Of a stretch of 64,000 nt of DNA, positions 32,656 to 44,255 are shown one piece after another (within the stretch, counting starts at the first letter, position 1; each line of letters starts with the position of its first letter). Source of the DNA: Globodera rostochiensis (lineage: Eukaryota; Nematoda; Chromadorea; Rhabditida; Heteroderidae); the NCBI GenBank assembly GCA_018350325.1, contig JAEVLN010000003.1, positions 3,000,681 to 3,064,680 on the forward strand, in the 5' to 3' direction. The notes below the pieces were generated by a model. The model had not been told where the DNA came from, did not search any database, and saw nothing but the letters and a program-made list of their open reading frames with translations. A program made the position numbers and the translations under genes.

Positions 32656-33985
32656 TTCCCCCTCCCCCCTCACAATTTTGAATTAAAAATTCCATCAATA
32701 TACCATTTTCAAAACAAACTCCAAGAACTTATTAACCCAGACGGAAAATTATTTTAAATGTTTTGAAATTGCTTAAAATAAACTATTTTTCCTTAAACAA
32801 AAAGCGATTTGCAAAATACAGATGTTAATAATTAAAGTTCGTCGTTCTCGAATTTCCTCCCCCCCCTATATGATGTGTGTGTCAGGGGGGCCATCGTCGC
32901 TTTTGGGTGTCTCCAATAGAGTTGGCCAGGACCGGGGCTGGTACTGAAGTCTCCAATTTGGGACTGAATTTCCCCCTTATAAAATCCCGTTTTTTCAAAA
33001 TTACAAATCTTTGTTTTTGACCAGTAGTCCCGGTTTTTTGACCAGGATTTGATTAATTTAGCCCTTATACAATCACTGTTTTTAATTTCTCAATCCCGGT
33101 CCCTGGTTTTTCCCAAAAATCCCGGTCCCGGCCAACTCTAGTCTCCAAGTGTCCACCGTACCCTAACCAGCCACGGCTGTCAAAAACTCCCTCCCCTAAA
33201 ATACAAAATAGGAGACGGGGGGAAGCACAACAAAGCACGCCTCCCGATGATACGCTTGGCTTCACGCCCCCAAAGGGAGTACAAGCCAAAAAAAATCCGT
33301 AGCCGCCGGGCGTCACAGAACCCGCCGATTCTATCTAGAGACCGGACTTGAGCTTCGAGCAAGATCTCGAGTCGAGATTTTTCGAGAAAATCGTCGAAAT
33401 TTTTTGTGAGCTCTCTCCGAAATCTCGTCTTGACTCGTCTCTTTTCAGAAACTTTAGAGGACTAAGCATTAGAAACACAAACCCCGTTTTTTCTTTGTAA
33501 CTCTTCTACTATAAAAGAAAAAAAATATTGCAATAAAATTTTCTTAACAAAAATTTTTTAAATTTCCAAAAATTAAGTTAAAATTGGCCGTCCTAACAAT
33601 CCCGCAAATGCCTACCCTTCTCTTTAAAAGAACAAATTCTTTAAAAAATTCGGCTCTAGTTAGATTTTTTTGCAATGGCACATTTTTTGTAAACTATTCA
33701 ATAAAACAAAAATTGAACCCCTAAAATTTTTGAGAAAATTCTTTAAGGAATGAAATTAATCCCGGGCCGGGCTCCCAGATGTTTTTGGCCTGGGATTAAA
33801 CCGGAACGGGATTTTGATGGGATCTCGTCCCCGGATCTTTTTTGGGTCCTTTTTGTAATTCGTCGAACACTAATATTAAAATGGAATAAAAATTATACAA
33901 AAAGCGATTTTGGGCTAATTTCAAATAAAGACACTCATTCTTGACTTTCTCATTTGTCAGCAATTTCCATTCAACAAACAGTTCA
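32656..33985. other. repeat-rich spacer
   Basis: Contains GGTACTGAAGTCTCCAATTTGGG and CCGGTCCCGG-type repeats at 32925-33145, related to 34660-34790 and 61000-61040, a CGAGATC fragment at 33340-33440 and AT-rich sequence. No gene supported. Confidence 0.4.
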
Positions 33986-33989
33986 TCCT

Positions 33990-34295
33990 TTCTTTTGTCT
34001 ATTACAATTCGCGGGGTCAACATTTTGCTGGGAGCAAATAAAACATTCAAATTTATATAATAAAAAAAAAATAAAAAGAGATTAATTCCCCCCAAAGTGA
34101 ATGCCCGTCCATCCCCCCCCCCCTTTTCAGGTCAACATTTGCCCACCGCAAAAATCCATTCAAATATTTATAAGATAATCCCAACTTTCAGATCTATAAA
34201 AATATGAAACATAAAGGTTATTAAAACGGTTGTTCATTATTTAACTTATGTCATTTTATATAAACTAAAAATTTAGAATTTTCCAGTAAATTAAC
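33990..34295. promoter_or_regulatory. conserved 5' flank of SPRY locus 4
   Basis: Same block as at 16100, 20320 and 60300, ending with CTTATGTCATTTTATATAAACTAAAA about 50 bases before the ATG at 34296. Confidence 0.45.
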
Positions 34296-36448
34296 ATGCC
34301 AATTCCGACCGAATCAACCACTGGAGGAGACATGACAGCAGCTAATCAGGGTAAGAAAATTGATCGATTATTAAATATTAAATTAAAATCCTTTTAAATG
34401 CCCAATATTATGAAAATTGTGACCGGCCAACTTTCTCTAATTTAGACCCATCCGAAGAATTGCGCCTTTTACGGGACAGAATTGCCGAATTTGAACGCCA
34501 ACAAACGATCAATTCGCCAAAGGATGGGGAAAAGAAGGGCACGGACGACGAATCGGCCGGCAAAAAGCTTGAACAATCGAAGAAAACAATTTTAACTTTG
34601 GGGGGTCAATGGCGGCGATGCGGCGGTAAGGGGACATTTAAACGTTCCTTAAAATTAGACTTGGCCGGGATCGGGATTTGTTGGGAAAACCCGGGATCGG
34701 GGGATTGAGAAAATTAAAAAAACCCGGGGTTTTCTAAGGGGAAAATTCAGTCCCAAAATTGGAGACTTCAGTACCAGTCCCGGCCAAATCTACTTAAAAT
34801 ATCGTTAGCGCCAACCTTCTGAACTTTACACAGATCTTTTTCGAATCACGGGCGCAATTGTTCTATTCATTTTTTTGGTTTATGTTATGCGTGAATTAAA
34901 TGAGCAAAAGGAATATCGTCTCAAAATGAATGGTAAAAGTGTCTATTAAATAAAATGTTAATAAATTTTATTTTGAATTTATTTGGTTTTAGGGCATTCT
35001 GAGACCCCTGAAATGAAAGATGCGGGCACTCTTTACGGCCAAAACGACAAAATTGAGTCGAACAATGTCAAAGAATCCACGGCTGATCAGGAGGAGGAAC
35101 AAAAAAAGTCCGATCAATTGAAAGTGAGTTTTGTTTTGATTGAGGAAATAGCGATTTAAGTGTTTCTGTCACTTTTAATTTAAATACCTATATTTTGTAA
35201 ATAATTTTCATAATTTAATCTTTTTTTAAATTTAGCATTTGCGGGAAAAGATCAAGCAATTTGAATTGGAAATGACGGGCATGAAACAAATGGGTAAGAA
35301 AATTTAAACATTCCTTAAAGTTTCGTTAGCCAACATTCAGCTGGACGTTACACAGATCCTTATCGAATCGCGGGCGCCGCGGTTGCAATTGTTCTATTAA
35401 TTTTCATCATTTATACGGTCCATCGATTGCATGAACAAAAAGAAAATCGTCTTAAACTGGAGCAGTATCAGAAAGAACAGCAGCTGAACATCGTCGACTT
35501 GCAGAAGACAGTTACCGTGTTGAGAGAAATTGGTAATTTCAGTCTCAAATTTTGTTCAGAGTTGGAAAATTTCTGCCTTTTAGGCTTAGGGTTTTTTTAG
35601 CTTTAATATTTAGAAAAAATGAAAATTATATTTCCTTAGGGCTAATCAATCGATGGAATTCCACGGCATGTCACGACAAACTCACGCTCATTGGGCCCGA
35701 TCGATTAATTGTCCAACATAATGGAGAGAATTCGGGTAAAGTTTTTAATTAAAAAGATTTATGTAAAGAGTTTTAGAGACACTTTTTGAATTAACTCAAT
35801 TCAATTTTCAGTGTGGTCATCTGTCCGCGCTGAAAAGCGACTGTCGGGAAATCCTTACGGCATTTCCTATTTCGAAGTGAAAATCCTAGCGAAAACAATA
35901 AGGTAATTTATAAATATTATAAAACATTTGCTGAGCTTTAAAATATTATTATTATTATATTTAGCAATATTTCGATTGGACTTGCGACCAAACGAATGCC
36001 ATTGGACAAACTGGTTGGAGCTCACGAGGGCACTTACGGATACTCAAGCTTGGGCAACTTTTGGGGTCACGAGGTCGACGGATGTTTGCACACCGACAAA
36101 GGACGTCCTTACAGCGAAGGAAAGCCTCCGTTTGAGAAAGGCCACGTCGTCGGCTGCGGCGTCAATTTGGCAACACGCCAAATCTTTTACACAAAAAACG
36201 GGGAGCGTTTGGGTGAGAAAGAAAGAAAGAATAAAATTTATCTTAGCCCTAATAATAATTGTTTAGGGGGAGGGTTTTGGAATTATTTCCGCTTTTTTTG
36301 TTTAATATTTGTTTTTGCAGACACCGCCAATTTTTTTGTCGATTTTGCCGCCGATTTATTCCCATGCGTTTCGTTGGGCAATCCTGACACCAAAATTGAA
36401 GCAAATTTCGGGCCGAAGTTCCAATTCAACATTGCCGATGAAATTTAA
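34296..36448 (+). CDS. membrane-anchored SPRY-domain protein (locus 4)
   Basis: Ten exons, 34296-34350, 34446-34625, 34834-34932, 34993-35123, 35236-35293, 35356-35532, 35640-35735, 35812-35902, 35965-36212, 36321-36448, all GT-AG and in phase, encode 420 residues. The N-terminus is [19 protein letters not shown], followed by a charged helix ([15 protein letters not shown]). Two hydrophobic segments lie near residues 82-98 and 179-197 ([18 protein letters not shown]), with acidic Gln-rich sequence between and a coiled coil ([19 protein letters not shown]) after. The SPRY domain covers about 234-420 and keeps [26 protein letters not shown] and [14 protein letters not shown]. No tandem repeats are present, unlike locus 1. 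The 34650-34790 insertion in its second intron is a GGGATCGGG-type repeat. Orientation of the two membrane segments cannot be settled from sequence. Confidence 0.8.
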
Positions 36449-36599
36449 AATTTCAAATATTGTCGACGATTACGATCGTTTGTTTATCTTTGTCGATCAA
36501 ACCATTTTTTATCAATTCATTTTGTTTTCGAATTTGTCAATTTTGGAAGAATTCAGTTATCGATTTTAATTAATAATATAATTATTTTTCCTTACAAAT

Positions 36600-37190
36600 T
36601 AGGGGAAATGACTAGGGTTGTCGGTTCCGAACCGAACCGTAGAACCGGGATTTTTTCGGTTTGGTTCGGTCGGACCGAAAGGCCCGTTCTGGTCCAAAGA
36701 TATTCGTTGCCAATTCAAATATTTTGTAATGCATAATGCCAATTTTGGTGATGTCTGCCCACTATGGGTGCCTCCACTGTTATAGAAACCTTTTGTACTC
36801 TCTCTCTTTTCTCTAACATTCTAATGTCTCTTTGTTAGCGTTCTCCTTCACCCGACTCGCAGTGATTCATTTTTGCATTTTTTTTTATTAGGAATCGGAT
36901 TTTTATGGACTAAAATTGGGGATAATTTTGTGTTTGACACCACCGGACAGTGGTGTATTGGTTAGTGTTGAGATCCTTCGGCTTATCATTGGTTGGGGTC
37001 GATTCTCCGTACCTTACTATCTTACTATTTAGATTCTCGTTTATGGATGTTTTGTGCAGGAGTTTGTTTTTAAAAACAATTTAAATAAGTTTTAAAATTA
37101 TTTTACCTTTTTTTAAATAAATATTTCGAACTTTCTTTATTATAAATAACCGACTCCCCCCGCATCCACAGACGTGCCAACTCACCTTGG
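36600..37190. other. spacer with a GGTTCGG repeat and a tRNA-like segment
   Basis: 36612-36705 is a self-complementary run of GGTTCCGAACCGAACC and GGTTCGGTCGGACCG motifs with a TAGGGTTGTCGG left end and no matching right end. At 36960-37020 TGGTGTATTGGTTAGTG and GGTCGATTCTCC resemble degenerate A and B boxes of a pol III promoter. No protein gene. Confidence 0.35.
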
Positions 37191-37195
37191 AGAAA

Positions 37196-38283
37196 TATGG
37201 CATCGGGTCAAAAACAATTCGTAAACGATCATTTTACTTTTCCTATAATCAGAAAATTTAGGAAGCAATTGAAAATATTACTAAAATGAATTTTTCTTGG
37301 CCAAAAATGTACCCCTAAAGATCGATATTTTCTGAAAAAATGATTAATACAAATTTTTATAAATTTTTTAAAACATGTGAATTTGCCACCAGAAAACCCG
37401 TGAAAACTTGATGACGAGCCTTTCATCAGAAAATCTTGGAAAGCAATTAATTGTTTTGCATTATAATTGGTTAATTAACACAGCGGGGCCCAATTTTGAT
37501 GCTTTAGTTCGGAAAAGATTTAAATTTTGACCAAGTGGTCTGTGAGCTTTTCAACAAAAAAGGGGTAAGGGTTCGAATCCCTTCCATGTAATTACTAATT
37601 TTCGCTGAATTTAATCAATTTTCATTTAATTGGGAAGAGCCAAATTCCGTAAATTACTTCATACCCACCCAAACCAAAACAAAGTCGGTACCAATTGAAA
37701 GTTCATGATGAGTAGAACTTATTTGTAAGCATAAGCTAAACTATTTGATGCTTCTGAAAAAAGTTATGAGGCCATAAGCCAATTTAAAAAATTATTTTTT
37801 AGGACTTTCTCACGTTCCAAATCGCTTAGCTTTTGCTTAATGAAAGTAGGCGTTTTGCTTGTGATTAAAATTTGGTTTAAAAATTTTCGCGTTTCGTTTC
37901 GTGTTTCTGTCCTACAAAATTTTTTTTTCTTTCGTTTTCGTAAACGAAAATTCTATTTTCGTGCAGCCCTGCTCTCCATTCTTAAAAAGCTTCGAAATCA
38001 CCATACTTTTAAAATTTGGTTGTAAATCTCTTAACAAATTGATTTTTGCATATTTCCATAAATAGCATCCCCCCCCCCCCCCACTCCTTCCTCCCATAAA
38101 TAATTCAGTAAATTTATTAAATAATTATATTTTATAAATTAAACAAAATTCGATAAATGAAAAAAAATAGGAGAAATTGGCATCGGGTCAAAAACAATTC
38201 GTAAACGATCATTTTACTTTTCCTATACAGAAAATTTAGGAAGCAATTGAAAATATTACTAAAAAATAAATTTTTCTTGAGCC
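37196..38283. repeat. pair of about 100-base direct repeats and intervening sequence
   Basis: 37196-37300 (CATCGGGTCAAAAACAATTC onward) is repeated almost exactly at about 38177-38280. Between them lies a tRNA-like segment (37521-37590) and AT-rich DNA with one C run. The second copy is fused directly to a truncated SPRY-family exon at 38281, so the repeat marks a rearrangement breakpoint. Confidence 0.65.
37521..37590 (+). ncRNA. tRNA-like segment (probable pseudogene or SINE head)
   Basis: TGACCAAGTGG (37528-37538) fits the pol III A box. GGTTCGAATCC (37570-37580) is a perfect B box inside a perfect 5-bp T-arm stem (AAGGG/CCCTT). The sequences expected to form the acceptor stem do not pair, so this is not a normal tRNA gene. 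Confidence 0.45.
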
Positions 38284-38479
38284 ATAAACATTGACGAGTC
38301 CACAAGATGGAGGAGTATCAGAAACAACAGCAACACAACATTGACGAGTCCGCAAAGATGGAGGAGTATCAGAAACAACAGCAACACAACATTGACGAGT
38401 CCGCAGAGATGGAGCAATTGAACATGGACTATTTAAAAAGTGATCAGAAGCAAATAAGTGCACCGATTGATCAAGTTGG
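38281..38479 (+). pseudogene. truncated repeat exon of SPRY locus 5
   Basis: Encodes two copies of the 17-residue [17 protein letters not shown] unit, then MEQLNMDYLKSDQKQ and a GATCAA|GTTGGT end. It matches exon 3 of loci 1, 3 and 6, but the first two exons are missing, replaced by the direct repeat ending near 38280. It is separated from the rest of locus 5 by the 4.6-kb element at 38603-43163. Confidence 0.6.
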
Positions 38480-39607
38480 TTTAAACTTTAAAGGCATTTT
38501 TGTTGGATAGAACTGAATCGGGCACAAAAGAAGCCCCCCGGGCAAAAAAGGACTAATGGAAAATAATGGTAAAATCCCAAAATGTAACAGTACACTACCG
38601 ATTAGTGCTCGGCAATGGCATCGATACGATATATCGAACGATATTTCGATAAAATATCGGTATCGAAAAATATCGAATTCCTAACATTTTTCCGATACGA
38701 TATATCGAACGATATTTCGATAAAATATCGGTATCGAAAAATATCGAAAAAAAAACCGATATATCGCGATATTTTTCGCAAATTTTTTTTTGACTAATAT
38801 GCAAAAAAAGTCATAAAAACGCAACAATAAAAAGTTCAAATTTTTAACTCTTCAACTCCACTATAAGAATCCATCCTTTTAAAGAAAATCGTGAGAGCCC
38901 GACGATTCCGACAGGTGCGTCGGAAAATTTTGGGCTTTTTGTAAATGAAATTTCACCAACATTTTTTGCAAAATTAAGCATTTTGGGATCGGAAAAATTT
39001 TCAAAACAAATTGGTTTACATGAGAGTGGAGGATGTCCGGCGGTGCCGATAGGCGCCGGCGTGGGAATTTTTACAAAAATTGGCAACCTTTGTTAAAATT
39101 TGACGAAAAAAAAAGATGCGATGAATTTTTAAAAAAATTTGTCTTTTGCGCGTATTTTAATTGAAATTATTAAAAAATTTATTTAAAAAATTTTATTAAT
39201 CAGGGAAGTGTAGGTGACAGGAGACGAAAGAAAAATAATTGCTTCCACTCAAGAGGGTTAGAACCCAGACGAAAAGTTAAACTCACCGAAAAGACATACC
39301 ACTAAGCTGTGGATCGAAATTTCGAAAATCGTTTTTTGTGCCTAACTTTTTTTGGGTTGACTGTATTGATTTGCGATTTTCTCCATTATTGTAGAGATTC
39401 TCAAACTGCGTCGGATGATGTTTAGTTGGTTTGAAAATTTTCGAAAATTTTCGAGCTAGGCCCCCTAGAAGGTTTTTCGGTTTTTTGTCATTAACTTTTT
39501 TTGGAGTGGATTTAAAAAAAAATAAAAAATACTTTCAAAACCCAACTTTTGAAGAGCTATCGATTCGTTTTTATTAGGCCTGAAAATTCCGAAAAGTGCT
39601 TTTTGCC

Positions 39608-39682
39608 AGCCAAGTGCACCGGTGGCGGAATGGTTAGTGGTGTTGGTGTGGGGGTCGGGTGGGGGTTCGAATCCGCTTGGCT
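39608..39682 (+). ncRNA. tRNA-like pol III promoter segment, copy 1
   Basis: TGGCGGAATGG (39623-39633, A box) and GGTTCGAATCC (39664-39674, B box) have tRNA-like spacing. The ends AGCCAAG (39608-39614) and CTTGGCT (39676-39682) are perfectly complementary, but offset by two bases from where an acceptor stem should lie, and no D stem can be drawn. More like a SINE head than a tRNA. Confidence 0.45.
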
Positions 39683-41510
39683 TAAATCATTTTTTCCCAC
39701 TTTCTGTGCATATGTACGGTAGTGGAAATAATTTCTAAAATCATTTTTAATTATTCCCGAGTTTTTAAAAATATTTTTGTGGGTCGTTTGGAAATTTTTT
39801 GAATTTTCATTTTTTTGGTCACCAAAATTGGGCTAATATTGAAAAAATTCATAACTTTTTTTAAAGAAGAGCATTTTCAATGCATTTGGTGTCATAAAAT
39901 GCAGAAAAATATGCGCCATTTTATTATTATTTTAGTTTTTGTAGAAGGTTAAAAGTCAAAAAGTTAAGGTCAATTTTTCGAAAAAAATGAATTTTTCACA
40001 AAAAAATTCATAAAAATTTTCGGAAATGAAATTTTCAAAAACTAATTAATTAGATAAATAGCTTATTTTTTTCTCTATTAAAAACAATTTTACTTCTTAT
40101 TAATGCCTCAACACAAAACTGAGTTATGTTGAAAAAAGTGAAATTGGGTTTCAAATCCATAGGGGGACCCCTTTTGGGGTATAATCGAAAATTTTTTTGG
40201 TCCAAATTTGATAAAATGAATTTATTTCGACTAAATTTAATACGCTGAACACGAATTTGAACTTTGTTTTTTGGTTAAACAAAGTTAAACATCGAAAAAG
40301 TGCCTCAAAATGTGAATAAAAATAGAGAAAATAAATGTGAAGAAATAGAGTGCAAATTTGAGAGATTTTGGGTAGACACGTTAGAGGAAAAGATAGATAA
40401 CTGTGAAAGTCTTATGTTCCCTTGAGTACTTTGCAACTCATAGAATTATTGTTTTTGAAAATTATTAAGAGGGGGGAGGGGGCCCAGCGAATTTAAATCA
40501 GTTTTTTGATCAGCTCAAAGATTTGTTGAAATAATTGGCAAACATAAATTGAGGGTGAGATATTGTTACGAATTTCTTCTCAAATGTTGTACCTGGCTCA
40601 GACAGTTCAAAATTGCCATGCCCGCACCGCGAACTGTTGTACATGGCCTTATTTTTGGCCTAATCAACGGTTCAAACTGCATCCCCTTAATCAACGGTTC
40701 AAACTTGCCCTCCCCGCATCCCAAACCGTTGTACCTGGCTTCATTTTTGGCCCATCATTAATTCAAACTCCATCCCCGCACCCCGAACCGTTGCACCTCA
40801 ATCAACGGTTGCAAATTGCCCTCCTCGCATCCCAAACCGTTGTACCTTGCTTCACCCCCAACTGCACACCCCGAACCCCGACACAATATTAGAATGAATT
40901 TGAGTTTCGCGCCGAAAAACAAAATCTCTCTTCCGGGAATCGGGAGCCCCTGGCAAGTTGTGGATTACTTCTTCAACTTTTTGTCGTGCATCTGGGAAAA
41001 ATAAGGATTTTTCAGTACGGTGGACGACTGAGTCCCAGGAAGCGGGTTGTGGGTCACAACGGCAGTTGCACAAAGGGAAATTCTTTTCTTTTTGCCCCAA
41101 TCGCTTAGCACTTGCTGGGAGGATTTTAAGTTGGGATGTTTGGCATAAGTTAGCTGTTGAACATTTTTCGGTTGGGCTGCCCAGTTTTTCTGGAAAAATG
41201 GATAAAAATTGCTGGGTCGAAATTTCGAAAATCGTTTTTTGTGCCTAACTTTTTTTGGGTTGACTGTATTGATTTGCGATTTTCTCCATTATTGTAGAGA
41301 TTCTCAAACTGCGTCGGATGATGTTTAGTTGGTTTGAAAATTTTCGAAAATTTTCGAGCTAGGCCCCCTAGAAGGTTTTTCGGTTTTTTGTCATTAACTT
41401 TTTTTGGAGTGGATTTAAAAAAAAATAAAAAATACTTTCAAAACCCAACTTTTGAAGAGCTATCGATTCGTTTTTATTAGGCCTGAAAATTCCGAAAAGT
41501 GCTTTTTGCC

Positions 41511-41585
41511 AGCCAAGTGCACCGGTGGCGGAATGGTTAGTGGTGTTGGTGTGGGGGTCGGGTGGGGGTTCGAATCCGCTTGGCT
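41511..41585 (+). ncRNA. tRNA-like pol III promoter segment, copy 2
   Basis: Identical to 39608-39682, carried by the second copy of the 1.57-kb direct repeat. Confidence 0.45.
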
Positions 41586-43203
41586 TAAATCATTTTTCCC
41601 CACTTTCTGTGCATATGTACGGTAGTGGAAATAATTTCTAAAATCATTTTTAATTATTCCCGAGTTTTTAAAAATATTTTTGTGGGTCGTTTGGAAATTT
41701 TTTGAATTTTCATTTTTTTGGTCACCAAAATTGGGCTAATATTGAAAAAATTCATAACTTTTTTTAAAGAAGAGCATTTTCAATGCATTTGGTGTCATAA
41801 AATGCAGAAAAATATGCGCCATTTTATTATTATTTTAGTTTTTGTAGAAGGTTAAAAGTCAAAAAGTTAAGGTCAATTTTTCGAAAAAAATGAATTTTTC
41901 ACAAAAAAATTCATAAAAATTTTCGGAAATGAAATTTTCAAAAACTAATTAATTAGATAAATAGCTTATTTTTTTCTCTATTAAAAACAATTTTACTTCT
42001 TATTAATGCCTCAACACAAAACTGAGTTATGTTGAAAAAAGTGAAATTGGGTTTCAAATCCATAGGGGGACCCCTTTTGGGGTATAATCGAAAATTTTTT
42101 TGGTCCAAATTTGATAAAATAAATTTATTTCGACTAAATTTAATACGCTGAACACGAATTTGAACTTTGTTTTTTGGTTAAACAAAGTTAAACATCGAAA
42201 AAGTGCCTCAAAATGTGAATAAAAATAGAGAAAATAAATGTGAAGAAATAGAGTGCAAATTTGAGAGATTTTGGGTAGACACGTTAGAGGAAAAGATAGA
42301 TAACTGTGAAAGTCTTATGTTCCCTTGAGTACTTTGCAACTCATAGAATTATTGTTTTTGAAAATTATTAAGAGGGGGGAGGGGGCCCAGCGAATTTAAA
42401 TCAGTTTTTTGATCAGCTCAAAGATTTGTTGAAATAATTGGCAAACATAAATTGAGGGTGAGATATTGTTACGAATTTCTTCTCAAATGTTGTACCTGGC
42501 TCAGACAGTTCAAAATTGCCATGCCCGCACCGCGAACTGTTGTACATGGCCTTATTTTTGGCCTAATCAACGGTTCAAACTGCATCCCCTTAATCAACGG
42601 TTCAAACTTGCCCTCCCCGCATCCCAAACCGTTGTACCTGGCTTCATTTTTGGCCCATCATTAATTCAAACTCCATCCCCGCACCCCGAACCGTTGCACC
42701 TCAATCAACGGTTGCAAATTGCCCTCCTCGCATCCCAAACCGTTGTACCTTGCTTCACCCCCAACTGCACACCCCGAACCCCGACCTAGGTAGCGAAGCT
42801 CGATAAGCGCGTTAGCGCTTTACCAGCACATAAATAGCATTGTACATCACTCCACTAGTTAACCCCACTAAAAAAGAACTGAAATTGTTTGTCAAAAGTA
42901 TGTCTCAAACAAAATTCAAACTGTAAATCAATATAATCCATTTAAATTGTGATACATTTTTTGAGTGAACAAACGCGATAAAATATCGCGATATTTTAAC
43001 TTTTCGATACGATATATCGAACGATATTTCGATAAAATATCGATATCGAAAAATATCGAATTCCTAACATTTTTCCGATACGATATATCGAACGATATTT
43101 CGATATAAATATCGCGATATATCGCGATATTTTTATCGAAATATCGTATCGTGCCGAGCACTACTACCGATGTCCATCTCTATTTTTAAGCATTATCCTT
43201 AAT

Positions 43204-43717
43204 TTTAAATTAAATAATTAAAGGGAACGAGTCAACTGATGGAGGAATATCCGAAACAACAGCAACAAAACATCGATGCGTTGACTGACTGTTGTTTAAT
43301 TTAAATTTAAAAAATAATAATAATAATTTTATTTTCAAAAGTGGAAATTGTTGGCAAGATTGAGAATTTGGTTACAATTTTAGCTCGGGCGTGTCAATGG
43401 CGGCGATACGGTAAGAAAACTTTTCTTAAATTTTGTAACCCAACCAACATTCTGGACTTTACACAGATCCTTATCGAATCGCGGGCGCGATTGTTCTATT
43501 TATTTTCATCATTTATACGGCCCTTCAATTGAATGAACAAAATGGTAAATGTATTAAAATATAACAAATTTTATTTTTGATTGAATTTCTTTTGTCGATT
43601 TATACCATTTGTTTGGGTAAATTTCAGAGAAACTGAATGAAATGCGACTCGAAATGGCCGAAATGGCTGAATCTCTGAAGTCTGTCCAAGCGATGGTCGG
43701 CGCCGAAATGGAAAATG
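43204..43717 (+). pseudogene. stranded upstream exons of SPRY locus 5
   Basis: The GTSQL exon (from 43223) runs into GACTGACTGTTGTTTAATTTAA because the segment with its donor is deleted. The next three exons stay open and in phase: 43342-43410, 43467-43544 (membrane segment, [17 protein letters not shown]) and 43628-43717. Without a usable upstream exon they probably are not translated, unless an unseen start feeds them. Confidence 0.5.
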
Positions 43718-44255
43718 GTAGAAAATTTTGTTTAAAAATTGGAAATTCCCCCGTCTTAGTTATCCGTTTGAGCTTTTAATTTAAAATGCACACACTTTCT
43801 CGTTATTTAAAGAAGGAAAAAAGTGATGCCTAAATGCTAGGGCTGTTCGAGACTTGGATTATACCAAACTTGAGACCGAGAAATGACCCCGGAACTTGAG
43901 ACTCAAAAAACCCAAGAAATTTCACGAGTTGAGACCGAGACTTTCGAATAGCGCTACTCTGTGTTATTATTGGTTCGGAGGGGGAACTCTCCCAAAAAAG
44001 CCCTGCGGGAATGCCGGTTCCGTCAATCTCTAACAAAACAAATTGGAATTGTTGCCAAAATTTAATATTCAAAAGCTTTAAAAATTTGTTGAGAATTGCG
44101 ATTCTGCCAATATTGGGGCCCGAACACTCGTATTCCACCCCATAATACCTACCAAAGTTTCATCTGCTGAATTATTCTTTTTTAAAAACAAAAAAAGATC
44201 AGTTATTTAAAAATTGTTATTTAAATTACATTTTCAAAACATAGGAAACTTTGCC

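Larger units (their letters stand above)
39314..42784. repeat. 1.57-kb near-identical direct repeat, 1903 bp apart
   Basis: 39314-40881 and 41217-42784 agree almost base for base. I noticed only two substitutions (near 39697 and 40219). A 335-bp spacer lies between (40882-41216). The first copy is followed by ACAATATTAG, the second by CTAGGTAGCGAAGCTC. Near identity means a recent duplication or an assembly artefact. The repeats do not start with TG or end with CA, so an LTR pair is unlikely. Confidence 0.9.
38603..43163. mobile_element. hAT-like element with CGATATATCG arrays, 4.56 kb, inside a SPRY intron
   Basis: Left end TAGTGCTCGGCA (38603-38614) and right end TGCCGAGCACTA (43152-43163) are perfect 12-bp inverted repeats. 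They are flanked by the same 8 bases, CTACCGAT, at 38595-38602 and 43164-43171. An 8-bp target duplication is typical of the hAT superfamily. Both ends carry arrays of CGATACGATATATCG and CGATAAAATATCG (38629-38775 and 42975-43150). The equivalent intron of locus 3 (about 27805-27840) lacks the element, reading TACAGTAAGGTGTTCAACTC where this locus reads TACACTACCGAT...GTCCATCTC. No transposase is recognisable; the interior holds a 1.57-kb direct repeat. It may be one element or a nest. Confidence 0.8.

Noticed and set aside
39608..39682. Functional tRNA gene
   Set aside because: A and B boxes are good, but the D stem and a correctly placed acceptor stem are missing.
39314..42784. LTR retrotransposon with 1.57-kb LTRs
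   Set aside because: The ends are not TG...CA, there is no primer-binding site or polypurine tract, and only 335 bp lie between the copies.
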